Shown piece after piece: positions 15,828-23,337 of a DNA stretch of 64,000 bases. Every line of letters begins with the position of its first letter. Position 1 is the stretch's first letter. The stretch covers positions 310,001-374,000 of the forward strand of contig WVSM01000001.1 of assembly GCA_015689645.1 (NCBI GenBank). The letters run 5' to 3'. Source of the DNA: Rhodobacterales bacterium HKCCE4037. GTDB taxonomy: Bacteria > Pseudomonadota > Alphaproteobacteria > Rhodobacterales > Rhodobacteraceae. Both the position numbers and the translations under genes were made by a program. The notes under the pieces are model-generated. The model ran no database searches and was not told the origin of the DNA. It worked only from the letters and a program-made list of their open reading frames with translations.

Positions 15828-16316
15828 TCAGTGATTGCGGCGGAAGGTGTCGAGGCTGACCACCTCGGCATCGCGGGGGGGCTTTTCATCGCCATCCGTG
15901 CCGTCCGGGGGGCCGTCGCCATCGGTTTCTGGCGTCTCCTCCGGCTCGTCCTCCTCGGTCCGCTCGAAGCGCCAGCCGAATTCGACGGAGGGGTCCACGA
16001 AGGTCAGGATCGCATCGAAGGGCACCTTCAGCCGTTCGGGCGCATCGCCGAAATTCAGCGTCACCGCGAAATGATCCTCGGCCACGACCAGGTCGTCATA
16101 CCAGTTCTGGATCACGATCATCATCTCCTCGGGGTAGCGGTCGCGCAGCCAGTCGGCCAGCTCGGCGCCTTCGTGGCGGGTCGAGAAGGTGATGAAGAAA
16201 TGATGCTCACCGGGCAGGCCGGTTTCGGCCACGCGGCCCAGAACCTCGCGGATCACGCCGCACACCGCTTCGTGCATCAGGCGTCCGTACGGGATTGATG
16301 AGGATGTCTCAGACAT
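15828..16316 (-). CDS. sspB: ClpXP adaptor SspB
   Basis: A 162-aa protein. The N-terminal substrate-binding domain contains HHFFITFSTRHEGA, QNWYDDL and FAVTLNFGDAPERLKVPFDAI. An acidic, flexible linker (PEETPETDGDGPPDGTDGD) precedes the short C-terminal tail DAEVVSLDTFRRNH, which tethers ClpX. SspB binds ssrA-tagged peptides and delivers them to ClpXP. The tmRNA gene that encodes the tag lies only 0.7 kb away. Confidence 0.92.
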   Translation of the reverse strand: MSETSSSIPYGRLMHEAVCGVIREVLGRVAETGLPGEHHFFITFSTRHEGAELADWLRDRYPEEMMIVIQNWYDDLVVAEDHFAVTLNFGDAPERLKVPFDAILTFVDPSVEFGWRFERTEEDEPEETPETDGDGPPDGTDGDEKPPRDAEVVSLDTFRRNH

Positions 16317-16388
16317 GGCGGAGATCCGTTGCGTGCAGCTACGTCCACCATAGGGGATTCGTGTGAAGATGAAAGGTGGACCGGTGGA

Positions 16389-16754
16389 TCAGGTCAGCGG
16401 AAAGTTGGCGAGGATCAGCCAGGCAGCCAGCGCGGCTTCGGTGCCGAAAAAGGTCCAGCTTTGACGCGAGCCCGCCTGGTCACGCAGGATGGAGGTGACA
16501 CGACCCACCGCCGCGCCGCCGTAAGCCAGCCCAAGGGCGAACCAGGCGACCGGATCGTTCAGAACCAGAACGCCGATGCCGATCCCCACGAAGAGGCAGC
16601 CCGAGACCGCAGAGACCTCGGTATAGGCCATGTTGGTGGGGCCTGACCGGATGTCCAGTTTGTCCATCGTCCAGCGCGGAGCGAGCCAGCCACAAAGGCC
16701 AAGACCAATGGTTGCGAGAGCCACCGCGTAGTTGATGAAGTCGATTGCAGTCAT
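16389..16754 (-). CDS. Small four-span membrane protein of unknown function
   Basis: A 121-aa protein with four predicted membrane helices (AVALATIGLGLCGWLAP, VSGCLFVGIGIGVLVL, AWFALGLAYGGAAVGRV, TEAALAAWLILANFPL). The conserved-looking polar motif PTNMAYTEVSAVSG lies between spans 1 and 2. It resembles DUF4345-type proteins but I am not certain. There is no operon partner. Confidence 0.7.
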   Translation of the reverse strand: MTAIDFINYAVALATIGLGLCGWLAPRWTMDKLDIRSGPTNMAYTEVSAVSGCLFVGIGIGVLVLNDPVAWFALGLAYGGAAVGRVTSILRDQAGSRQSWTFFGTEAALAAWLILANFPLT

Positions 16755-16883
16755 GGTTGGTCAACCCGATTTTGTCCCTTGTGTCAGTTAGACGCCGGAC
16801 GGGACGGATTGGATCACTCTGAGCTGCACGAACCGCGCCGCGTGGCCGTTCACTACGGGTCGATTTCCCAGGCCGGTTGGAGA

Positions 16884-17006
16884 GGAAGTGCAGGCTTCTG
16901 TTGCCCAAGCGCATGTGCCAGCACATGCGCGTTGCCTGCGCCGCAATGCGTTTGGCGCGATCCGGATCAAGCAAGGCGAAGGGTGGAAGTGCAGGCTTCT
17001 GTTGCC
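16884..17006 (-). repeat. 22-bp exact direct repeat, one copy inside tmRNA
   Basis: The same 22 bases, starting GGAAGTGCAGG and ending TTCTGTTGCC on the plus strand, occur at 16884-16905 and 16985-17006, 101 bases apart. The second copy is in the 3' part of the tmRNA coding piece. A 10-bp-arm palindrome (GCGCATGTGC / GCACATGCGC, 16909-16930) lies next to the outer copy. Confidence 0.9.
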
Positions 17007-17303
17007 AGGTGCCTGCGAACCCCGCCAGCCCTTGCTAGAGGACTGGGCTTAAAGTCGGCGACTCAGGACAGCTTACGCTGCGAGAGCCATTGCCGGAGCA
17101 CGATTGTCATTTGCAATTGTACTGTTCGGGCCGATACGGTGGCACCCCGCCGAGACAAAGCAAACCCCTTTAGACGTTCGTCGATCCTGTTTCGGCCCCA
17201 TACCATCCCCAAATGAAGGATAATTGGTGGAGCCGCCGGGTACCGCCCCCGGGTCCGATCCGCTTATTACGAGCGCGTTTATGTCCATAGTCCCCGAGGG
17301 GAC
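16961..17303 (-). ncRNA. ssrA: tmRNA, two-piece circularly permuted
   Basis: It is read on the minus strand. The acceptor piece comes first and ends in CCACCA at 17225-17230, with a CCGGG/CCCGG T-stem before it. A 25-base intervening segment follows. The coding piece starts at 17199 with GGGGCCGAAACAGGATCGACG-like sequence, whose first seven bases pair with CGGCTCC of the acceptor end. The tag ORF (17114-17073) encodes ANDNRAPAMALAA followed by TAA. An 8-bp H2 helix can form between 17255-17262 and 16963-16970. Outer ends are approximate. It rescues stalled ribosomes together with SmpB. Confidence 0.93.
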
Positions 17304-17309
17304 ACAGCA

Positions 17310-17338
17310 TATATACGTGCGCCTCGGGCCGCTTTCAA
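17310..17338 (-). promoter_or_regulatory. Predicted strong promoter of tmRNA
   Basis: On the minus strand TTGAAA (17338-17333), a 17-base spacer and TATATA (17315-17310). The -35 element contains the TGA stop codon of the upstream gntR gene. The start of transcription is expected near 17303, at a GTCCCC-TC-GGGGAC hairpin. Confidence 0.7.
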
Positions 17339-17949
17339 CCGAGGTATTCAGGTGGAAGCTGCGCTTCGAGAAGCGCGCGGACGGTACCGACCCGGGTCGC
17401 CTCGGCCATCTTTTCGAGAACAAAGGGCAAGCGCGCGTCAATGCCCGAACCCGACCGGACCGCTTCCGCGATCCGCCAGCGGAACAGGCGCCACAGGGCC
17501 GCCTTGAGCGCGTCGGCGAGGATATCGTTCTGCATCTCGGCCGTGATGATCCTCACGAGCGTCGAGCGAATGGTGAAGTTCGTCGACAGGTCGAGTGTTT
17601 CGGCCGCGGCGACCTGGCGTTCGAGGGCAATGATGTAGGAATTGCTTTCGATCGAAAGGGGGCGGTCGCCATCGAGGTCGCATGCCACCTTCAGAAGCGA
17701 GAAGGCCAGCGACTTGTCGCGTTCCTCGTCTTCCGGATGCAGGGCGGAAACGACAGTGCCGACACCCGAGCGGACTTCCACCAGCCGTTCGTAGGCAAGA
17801 CGTTGCAACGCCTGCCGCACGGGCGTGCGAGAGACACCGAATTCTTCGGCAAGGGCCTGTTCGTGGAGGAGGGGGCTATCGGTTGGTGGCAGGAGGCAGA
17901 TTCGCTTACGCAAGTCGTTAGCGATTGATTCTGCATTATTTCTCGGCAT
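17335..17949 (-). CDS. GntR-family transcriptional regulator
   Basis: A 204-aa protein. The N-terminal winged helix-turn-helix (LHEQALAEEFGVSRTPVRQAL) is of GntR type and is followed by an all-helical FCD-like ligand domain. It is divergent from the phosphatase-like gene, with a perfect TGTATACA between them; such GTATAC dyads are common FCD-GntR operators. A second TGTATACA lies at 18661. It probably controls its neighbours. The ligand is unknown. Confidence 0.88.
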   Translation of the reverse strand: MPRNNAESIANDLRKRICLLPPTDSPLLHEQALAEEFGVSRTPVRQALQRLAYERLVEVRSGVGTVVSALHPEDEERDKSLAFSLLKVACDLDGDRPLSIESNSYIIALERQVAAAETLDLSTNFTIRSTLVRIITAEMQNDILADALKAALWRLFRWRIAEAVRSGSGIDARLPFVLEKMAEATRVGTVRALLEAQLPPEYLG

Positions 17950-17999
17950 CTTTGTTCGTTCCGGGCCTTGTGTTCTCGTTAAAATCAGCGCTGTATAGC

Positions 18000-18007
18000 T
18001 GTATACA
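18000..18007. promoter_or_regulatory. Candidate GntR operator (TGTATACA)
   Basis: A perfect 8-bp palindrome in the gntR/phosphatase divergent gap, preceded by a half-site-like CTGTATAG at 17991. It matches FCD-GntR operator cores in general form. Confidence 0.5.
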
Positions 18008-18032
18008 CCTACTATGGAAAGTTCCCGTTTCG

Positions 18033-18584
18033 ATGTCTTGCCAATGCGATATAGTTCAATCCCATCCAGGTTCCATCCGCGCCGCGATCCCTGATCCGGC
18101 CGGTGGGCTTGTCGTCATGTCCGGATTTCCTGGGCTGGAAACCGGGGTGGACGGGGCCGCCGTGTTCCTGCCCGATTCCTGCCGGGAGACGTTGCAGGGC
18201 ATCCGCGATCTGGGCGCCGAGACGCTGACCCTTCTGATCGAGGACGACGAGTTGGACGAGATCTTCTATTCCGAGGTCGAGCGGATTGCCGATGAGGTCA
18301 ATCTCGGGATCGAGCGGTTTCCGATCGTCGATTTCGCGGTGCCTTCGGATGGGGCCGCGACGGAATGGCTGGAGCGCGCGCAGGAGCGGGCCCGACGCAG
18401 GTCGGCGGGCGCGACGACCGCCTTCGCGTGCCAATACGGCGCGGGGCGCAGTGGCCTGATGGCGTCGTGGCTGCTGATCGAGGGCGGAATGTCGCCGGCC
18501 GAGGCGATTTCACTGGTTCGGTCCCATTTTTCCGATGCCGTCGAGAGCGAGGCACAGGAAACCTGGCTTCAGGGACTGAATTGA
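18033..18584 (+). CDS. Tyrosine/dual-specificity phosphatase-like protein
   Basis: A 183-aa protein. The C-x5-R phosphate-binding loop is CQYGAGRSG at about residue 133, followed by a helix as in cysteine-based phosphatases. The hydrophobic strand before it (ATTAFA) and the acidic EDDELDEIFYSEVERIADE region fit this fold. ATG at 18033 is preferred over the far-upstream start because it begins after the operator region, though its ribosome binding site is weak. The substrate is unknown. Confidence 0.75.
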   Translation: MSCQCDIVQSHPGSIRAAIPDPAGGLVVMSGFPGLETGVDGAAVFLPDSCRETLQGIRDLGAETLTLLIEDDELDEIFYSEVERIADEVNLGIERFPIVDFAVPSDGAATEWLERAQERARRRSAGATTAFACQYGAGRSGLMASWLLIEGGMSPAEAISLVRSHFSDAVESEAQETWLQGLN

Positions 18585-18611
18585 CGCGACGTCATGTGCG
18601 GAATGTTGAAT

Positions 18612-18652
18612 TGATGGCGCCTTCGCCCGGTCCGGCGCCTTGATTGCCATCA
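18612..18652 (+). terminator. Stem-loop downstream of phosphatase-like gene
   Basis: TGATGGC (18612-18618) pairs with GCCATCA (18646-18652), with an inner GGCGCC / GGCGCC stem. No T-tract follows, so terminator function is only likely. Confidence 0.45.
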
Positions 18653-18668
18653 GATGCACATGTATACA
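18640..18668 (+). promoter_or_regulatory. Predicted promoter with embedded GntR-type operator
   Basis: TTGATT (18640-18645), 17-base spacer, TATACA (18663-18668). The -10 element is part of TGTATACA (18661-18668), identical to the palindrome next to gntR, so repressor binding would block this promoter. Confidence 0.55.
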
Positions 18669-18674
18669 GCGTGC

Positions 18675-18870
18675 CGTAAGGGAGTGAAGAGATTGAAGCG
18701 TGCCCGGAGCAATCCGGAAGTCACTTCGCGCCTTTCGCCTTTGCAGCCGCAACCAACCTACCCGTGTCATGGTTGCGGCTGCAAAGGACCTAACGACCGC
18801 CGTGGGACAGGGCGGCCCGACCGAGAGGTCACCTGAAACGCGCCGGGCTCACCCCCAGGCGCGTTTTTCT
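18675..18870 (+). ncRNA. Candidate small RNA of unknown class
   Basis: There is no reading frame of convincing coding character here, yet a promoter-like sequence at 18640 and an intrinsic terminator at 18836 bracket about 195 bases. Inside is an 18-bp perfect stem (18738-18755 with 18770-18787, arm CCTTTGCAGCCGCAACCA) with a 14-base loop, then a GACC-GAGA-GGTC tetraloop hairpin. I could not match it to 4.5S, 6S or a riboswitch. It accounts for most of the gap between 18585 and 18948. It could instead be a long 3' UTR. Confidence 0.45.
18836..18870 (+). terminator. Intrinsic terminator (plus strand)
   Basis: AAACGCGCC (18836-18844) and GGCGCGTTT (18858-18866) form a 9-bp stem followed by more T residues. 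The transcript ended here would be the candidate small RNA. Confidence 0.8.
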
Positions 18871-18887
18871 TGTTGTTACGGGGTGGT

Positions 18888-18921
18888 CAAAAGAAAACGC
18901 GCCCGGCGATGCGGGCGCGTT
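18888..18921 (-). terminator. Intrinsic terminator of the binding-protein gene (minus strand)
   Basis: AACGCGCCCG (18896-18905) and CGGGCGCGTT (18912-18921) form a 10-bp stem. Read on the minus strand it is followed by TTTTCTTTT. Confidence 0.85.
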
Positions 18922-18948
18922 CGATCGGTTTTCGCTGGATGGCGAGGG

Positions 18949-19986
18949 TCAGAAACCGGCCTTGATCCGTTCGAAGGCTTCTGCCTGACGCTCGCGCTGT
19001 TCGTTGGAGATCGGCAGCTGCGCCAGGACCGGCACGGTCACTTCGCCGAGGCCCGCGGCCTCCATCGCTTCGGCGCCGAGCGACTGAAGGGCTGCGTCGT
19101 TGGCCGAGCCGAAGCCGTTTTCCAGAAGCGGGCCGGCGGAGACGTCGGCGTGCATGGCGTTCACGAAATCATAGGCCAGCGCCTCGTCGGCGGTGGCGTC
19201 GACCATGTTGACGTAGCCGCAGAGCCAAACCGAGGTGCCTTCAGCGGTGTTGCGCTCGAAGCCGACGTTGAAACCTTCCTCCGCCATGGCGACGGGGACC
19301 TCGTTCCAGACCCACGCGGCCAGAACCTCGCCCGAGCCGATCAGCTGGCTGATCTCGGCGGGGTCGGTCCAGTAGGTGCGCAGGTTCTGATGGATGCCGC
19401 GCAGCCATTCGGTGGCCGCTTCGAACTGCTCGTCTGTCACGTCGGACCAGTCGGTCACGCCGGTGGCGAGATAGGCCAGCGCATAGGCGTCGTCGACGTT
19501 GTCGGGGATCGACAGGCGGCCGGCGTATGCGGGGTTGTTGAAGATCTCGAGCGAGGCGACGTCTTCGGGTGTCAGCTCATCGGCATTGTAGGCGACGGCG
19601 GTGGAGCCGTAGTCGGTGGGCAGGAAGTACAGCTCTTCCGAGCCGGAGAGCACGTTCTCACCGACGAGGTCGGCGTTCAGGGTCTCGAACGCGGCGATCT
19701 GGCCGGCGTCCCAGGGCTCGATGATGCCGGATTCCCGCCAGCGCGGCACAGAGCCGGCGCAGATGTGGGTGACGTCGGACTGGAAGCCCGCGAGCAGGCG
19801 CTGGAAGGCCTCGTCTTCGTCACCGAAGAACACGAATTCGGGCGCGCCGTTTGCGTCGATATAGGGCTGGTGGAAGCTGGGATCCTCGAAGCCGGAATAG
19901 TCGAAGACAGTCAGCTGCTGCGCGGCGGCGGGCAGGGCCGAAACGAGCAACGCGGCGGAGGTGAGGAGGAGAGTTTTCTTGTGCAT
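18949..19986 (-). CDS. ABC transporter substrate-binding protein, polyamine type (PotD/F-like)
   Basis: A 345-aa periplasmic protein. The signal peptide (MHKKTLLLTSAALLVSALPAAAQ) is followed by LTVFDYSGFEDPSF, DVTHICAGSVPRWRESGIIEPWD and FLPTDYGSTAVAYNADEL, segments typical of spermidine/putrescine-binding proteins. It captures the solute for an ABC importer. No permease or ATPase lies beside it; the orphan PotABC-like operon 10 kb to the left is a possible partner but this is inference. Confidence 0.88.
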   Translation of the reverse strand: MHKKTLLLTSAALLVSALPAAAQQLTVFDYSGFEDPSFHQPYIDANGAPEFVFFGDEDEAFQRLLAGFQSDVTHICAGSVPRWRESGIIEPWDAGQIAAFETLNADLVGENVLSGSEELYFLPTDYGSTAVAYNADELTPEDVASLEIFNNPAYAGRLSIPDNVDDAYALAYLATGVTDWSDVTDEQFEAATEWLRGIHQNLRTYWTDPAEISQLIGSGEVLAAWVWNEVPVAMAEEGFNVGFERNTAEGTSVWLCGYVNMVDATADEALAYDFVNAMHADVSAGPLLENGFGSANDAALQSLGAEAMEAAGLGEVTVPVLAQLPISNEQRERQAEAFERIKAGF

Positions 19987-20207
19987 TCTGTTGGGGTCCC
20001 TGATGGTGACTTGAGTGTCGGACTGGCAAGGAATCTAGGGCTTGCGCGGTGCATCGTCCAGCGGATTTCTTGCCGTGGTCGCACGCGTGCCGCCGGGCCC
20101 TAACGGTCTGGAACTGAACGAAAAGCAGTTCCTCGTTTGCCAAATATTATCCCGCGAAAGCCCTGATTTTCCTTGACGGCGCGGGGCAAGCTGCGACGAA
20201 TTCCAGC

Positions 20208-21077
20208 ATGAACCAGCCTCACCCGTCCGCCAGTGCCACGTCGCTTTTTTTCGGGGCCATCGCCGACCTTCTGCGCGCGCCGGGCACGGTCGCGCGCATC
20301 GCCGCCTTGCCCGTCGCGATCTTCGTGCTGCTGCAGATCCCGGTCTCGTTTCAATACGTCACCTGGTACAACACGCCGAGTGAAAGCGCACCGCCGACCG
20401 AATGGGTGGAGTTCCTGTTCTTCCTCGTCATGCTCGGCTTCGTGGCCTCGGCCTGGCACCGGTTCAAGGTGAATGGCGTGCGTCCCTCGGGCCTGTGGCC
20501 GGAGGTCCGGTTCGGCACGGCGGCGCGCTACGTGCTGGCCTGGGTCGTGATCGGGATCATCGTGGGCCTGCTCGTGGTGCTGTGCGTGGCGCTGCCGGTC
20601 CTTGGGGTCGCCACGCTGATCGACCCGGTGCTGAGCCAGTCGCTCGGTTCGCTGGTCTTTCCCGAAGGCATCTACGGTGGAGAGGTGTCGGATTACGGTA
20701 TGGCGCTTTACGTCGCCGTCGGGGCCGTGTTGGGCCTTGCCTACATCTGGCTGCTGTTCCGCATGGGGATGGGCCTGCCCTCGGCCGCGGTGAACGACGG
20801 CGAAGGGTTGGGGATGCGCGCCTCGTGGAAGGCGACACGGTCACTGGCCTGGCCGATCCTCGGCGCGGCGGTTTTCGCGACCATCGGGCAGGGGCTGCTT
20901 TATGGTTTGTCCATGGGAGCTTTGTGGCTGAACGGAAGTTTTGATGGCTTTGACCTCACCTTTGCGGGGGAGCTGGCCACACGCCTTGTCACGCTGGTCG
21001 TGGACGTGGTGAACCTGCTGGTCGGCGCGGCGATCCTGACGCGGATCTACCGGGCGGTGCCTGCGGGCGCGCTCTGA
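20208..21077 (+). CDS. Integral membrane protein of unknown function
   Basis: A 289-aa protein with about six hydrophobic spans. Most of these (for example YVLAWVVIGIIVGLLVVLCVALPVLG, positions 108-133) are long and glycine/valine-rich. The repeated organisation resembles membrane domains attached to glycerophosphodiester phosphodiesterases, but no catalytic domain is present. Its 3' end overlaps the convergent fadR-type gene by 31 bases. Confidence 0.7.
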   Translation: MNQPHPSASATSLFFGAIADLLRAPGTVARIAALPVAIFVLLQIPVSFQYVTWYNTPSESAPPTEWVEFLFFLVMLGFVASAWHRFKVNGVRPSGLWPEVRFGTAARYVLAWVVIGIIVGLLVVLCVALPVLGVATLIDPVLSQSLGSLVFPEGIYGGEVSDYGMALYVAVGAVLGLAYIWLLFRMGMGLPSAAVNDGEGLGMRASWKATRSLAWPILGAAVFATIGQGLLYGLSMGALWLNGSFDGFDLTFAGELATRLVTLVVDVVNLLVGAAILTRIYRAVPAGAL

Positions 21078-21802
21078 GCCTTGGCGCGGGCCGCGAAGAC
21101 CGATTGCGCCAGCGTCTTTGTGTAGCCTTCCAGTTCCTGCAGCGCATCAGAGACGGCAGTTCCGTCGCGGGCCTCGGCCGCGTCGGCGATCCGGCCGTGC
21201 AGGCGCACGATTTCCGCGCGGTCGCGGGCGGTGAAAGTGATCATGTTCATCAGCGGCTGCATCGCCTCGACCGCGCCGGCCAATTGGTAGGACAGGACAG
21301 GGTTGCCCGCGCCGTCGACCAGCGCGCGGTGGAGGGCCACGTCGGAGGCGCAGAAGGCCTCATCCGACAGGCCCGGCTGCGCCTGCCTCACGATCTCGGC
21401 CCGCATGGTGGCAAGGTGATCGGCGGTGCGGCGCTCGGCGCAGAGATGCGCGCAGGCCCGTTCCAGCGCAAACCGCGCCTCGCAGGCCGTGTCGAAGCTG
21501 ACGTTGTTCATGCCGAGGAGCACGGTCGAGGTGGTGATGTGGCCGTTGTGGGCGTCCTCGTAGGACAGGCGGTTGACGAAGGCCCCGCCAAAAGCGCCGC
21601 GTTGGGTGCGGATCAGGCTCTGCGCCGCCAGCCGTTTCAGCGCCTCGCGCACGGTGGAGCGGGACACTTCGAATTGCTCGGACAACTCGGCCTCGGACGG
21701 CAGACGCTCGTCCACGATGAGACGGCCCGAGACGATGGCATCCCGGATCGCGGAGGCGATTTGCGCGGAGAGGTCGGCGGGGGAGTTCGGGTCGATTTTC
21801 AT
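21047..21802 (-). CDS. FadR-subfamily GntR regulator
   Basis: A 251-aa protein. The winged HTH (LPSEAELSEQFEVSRSTVRE) is followed by an FCD domain with metal-type histidines (DVALHRAL, LHGRIADA). Immediately upstream of its start is a 24-bp inverted repeat, TGTCAGAC-N8-GTCTGACA, a likely autoregulatory operator. That site also lies in the divergent gap with the DUF2182-DUF1326 operon, which is therefore the likely target. The ligand is unknown. Confidence 0.88.
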   Translation of the reverse strand: MKIDPNSPADLSAQIASAIRDAIVSGRLIVDERLPSEAELSEQFEVSRSTVREALKRLAAQSLIRTQRGAFGGAFVNRLSYEDAHNGHITTSTVLLGMNNVSFDTACEARFALERACAHLCAERRTADHLATMRAEIVRQAQPGLSDEAFCASDVALHRALVDGAGNPVLSYQLAGAVEAMQPLMNMITFTARDRAEIVRLHGRIADAAEARDGTAVSDALQELEGYTKTLAQSVFAARAKAQSAPAGTAR

Positions 21803-21803
21803 T

Positions 21804-21827
21804 TGTCAGACGTTTAATTGTCTGACA
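21804..21827. promoter_or_regulatory. Operator-like inverted repeat next to fadR-type gene
   Basis: TGTCAGAC (21804-21811) and GTCTGACA (21820-21827), perfect 8-bp arms, begins two bases from the regulator start codon, in the gap shared with the DUF2182 gene. Confidence 0.65.
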
Positions 21828-21884
21828 TTCCTTGGCAAGACTTTTTCGAAGCCCTGAGTCGGTTGTCTGGGAGGGTATCGGCCC

Positions 21885-22643
21885 GTGATTGCCCCACGTA
21901 TCAGAGCCATGGCGGCCCCACATTGGCTGGTGCTGTTCGGCGGCATCCTTGTTGCATGGGGTGCGCTGTGGCTGATGGCCCTGCCGGGTGAGATGCGCGA
22001 GGCGGCGTCGATCTATGGGTTGGAGTTCTGGGCGGCGCTCTGCCGCGTCGGGCCGGAGGGGAGCGGTTTCGCGGGACTTCTGGCGATGTGGACCCTGATG
22101 GCAGGCGGCATGATGGCCCCCACGGCGCTGCCCGCTTTTGCCACCTACGATGACTTGTCCCACACGGGCGAGACGCGCTTCGGCGCGTTGATTGCGGGGT
22201 ATCTGGCGGTCTGGATCGGCTTCGCTGCCGTAGCGGCGAGTTTGCAGATCGGGCTTTACCGGCTGGGGCTGGTCGATGCACTCGGCACCAGCCTGAGCCC
22301 CATGCTCTCGGGCGTGCTTCTGGTCGCAGCGGGCGCTTATCAATTCTCACCGCTCAAGGACGCGTGCCTGAGCAGATGCCGCGCGCCACTGACGTTTTTC
22401 ATGGCCCATTGGGCAGAGGGGCCGTGGCGGATGGGCCTGCGCCTGGGGCTGACCTGCCTCGGCTGCTGTGCCGCGCTGATGCTGCTGGCCTTTGTCGGCG
22501 GGGTCATGAGCCTTGGGTTCATGGCGCTTGGCATGGTGTTGATGACGCTGGAAAAGTTGCCCCAGATCGGGCGTTACGTGACGCGGCCGTTGGGGGTTGG
22601 ATTGATTGCGGGGGGCCTTTGGTCCGCCATGCAGATGTTCTGA
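21885..22643 (+). CDS. DUF2182 membrane protein
   Basis: A protein of about 252 aa with seven or so membrane spans. MWTLMAGGMMAPTALP is the methionine-rich signature of DUF2182, a family often described as predicted metal-binding membrane proteins. Cysteines occur in DACLSRCRAPLTFF and LGLTCLGCCAAL. GTG at 21885 has GGAGGG 9 bases upstream; ATG at 21909 is the alternative. It is followed by a DUF1326 gene 15 bases on, a recurrent pair in proteobacteria. Function is unknown, possibly metal handling. Confidence 0.85.
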   Translation: MIAPRIRAMAAPHWLVLFGGILVAWGALWLMALPGEMREAASIYGLEFWAALCRVGPEGSGFAGLLAMWTLMAGGMMAPTALPAFATYDDLSHTGETRFGALIAGYLAVWIGFAAVAASLQIGLYRLGLVDALGTSLSPMLSGVLLVAAGAYQFSPLKDACLSRCRAPLTFFMAHWAEGPWRMGLRLGLTCLGCCAALMLLAFVGGVMSLGFMALGMVLMTLEKLPQIGRYVTRPLGVGLIAGGLWSAMQMF

Positions 22644-22658
22644 GGAAAGGAAAACTCT

Positions 22659-23336
22659 ATGGCAGAGAAGATTGCGGCGGCGAAGATTTCGAACCGGCAC
22701 CCGTCGGCGGCACCCGCGGCCACGGGGCAGGTGCCTTGGGGCATCAAGGGTGAACTGATCCTGAACTGCAATTGCACGGTGTTCTGTCCCTGCGTGATCT
22801 CGCTTGGCAAGCATGCGCCGACCGAAGGCTATTGCCAGGCGTGGGCCGGGGTGAGGATCGACGAAGGCCATTACGGAGACGAGGATATCTCGGGCCTGAA
22901 CGTGGGCCTGATGCTGGAAATTCCCGGCCTGATGGCGCGGGGCAACTGGAAGGCGGCGGCCTATATCGACGAGCGCGCCAGCTACGAGGCCTACGAGGGG
23001 CTGGTCAACATCTTCTCGGGCAAGGCGCGGGGGACGACGGGCCTGTTCTCGGTTCTGGTCAGCGAGTTCCTGGGGGCCGAGCGCGCGCCTGTGATCTTCG
23101 AGACCGAGGGCAAGGCGCGCCGGCTGATGGTCGGCAAGAAGATCCAGGGCGAGATCGTGCCGGTGCCGGGCAAGGGCGGTGAGGATCAGATCGTGACCAA
23201 CACCGAATACTGGATGGGACCGGATATAACTGTGGCAACTGCCACCAAGGGCCGGGTGCGGGCCTTTGGCCGGGTCTGGGATTTCGATGGCCGCTCGGCC
23301 GAGATCTGCCAGATCGACTGGTCCGGGCCGCGCTGA
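22659..23336 (+). CDS. DUF1326 domain protein
   Basis: A 225-aa protein with the cysteine motif LILNCNCTVFCPCVISLG near residue 40, which defines the DUF1326 core and could bind a metal. It has no signal peptide. AAGGAAAA lies upstream of ATG 22659. It is in an operon with DUF2182 upstream and DinB downstream (one base between stop and start). Function is unknown. Confidence 0.85.
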   Translation: MAEKIAAAKISNRHPSAAPAATGQVPWGIKGELILNCNCTVFCPCVISLGKHAPTEGYCQAWAGVRIDEGHYGDEDISGLNVGLMLEIPGLMARGNWKAAAYIDERASYEAYEGLVNIFSGKARGTTGLFSVLVSEFLGAERAPVIFETEGKARRLMVGKKIQGEIVPVPGKGGEDQIVTNTEYWMGPDITVATATKGRVRAFGRVWDFDGRSAEICQIDWSGPR

Positions 23337-23337
23337 G

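Noticed and set aside
16788-16970. Short open frame in the region past tmRNA
   Set aside because: It runs across the tmRNA 3' end and the repeat copies and shows no protein-like character.
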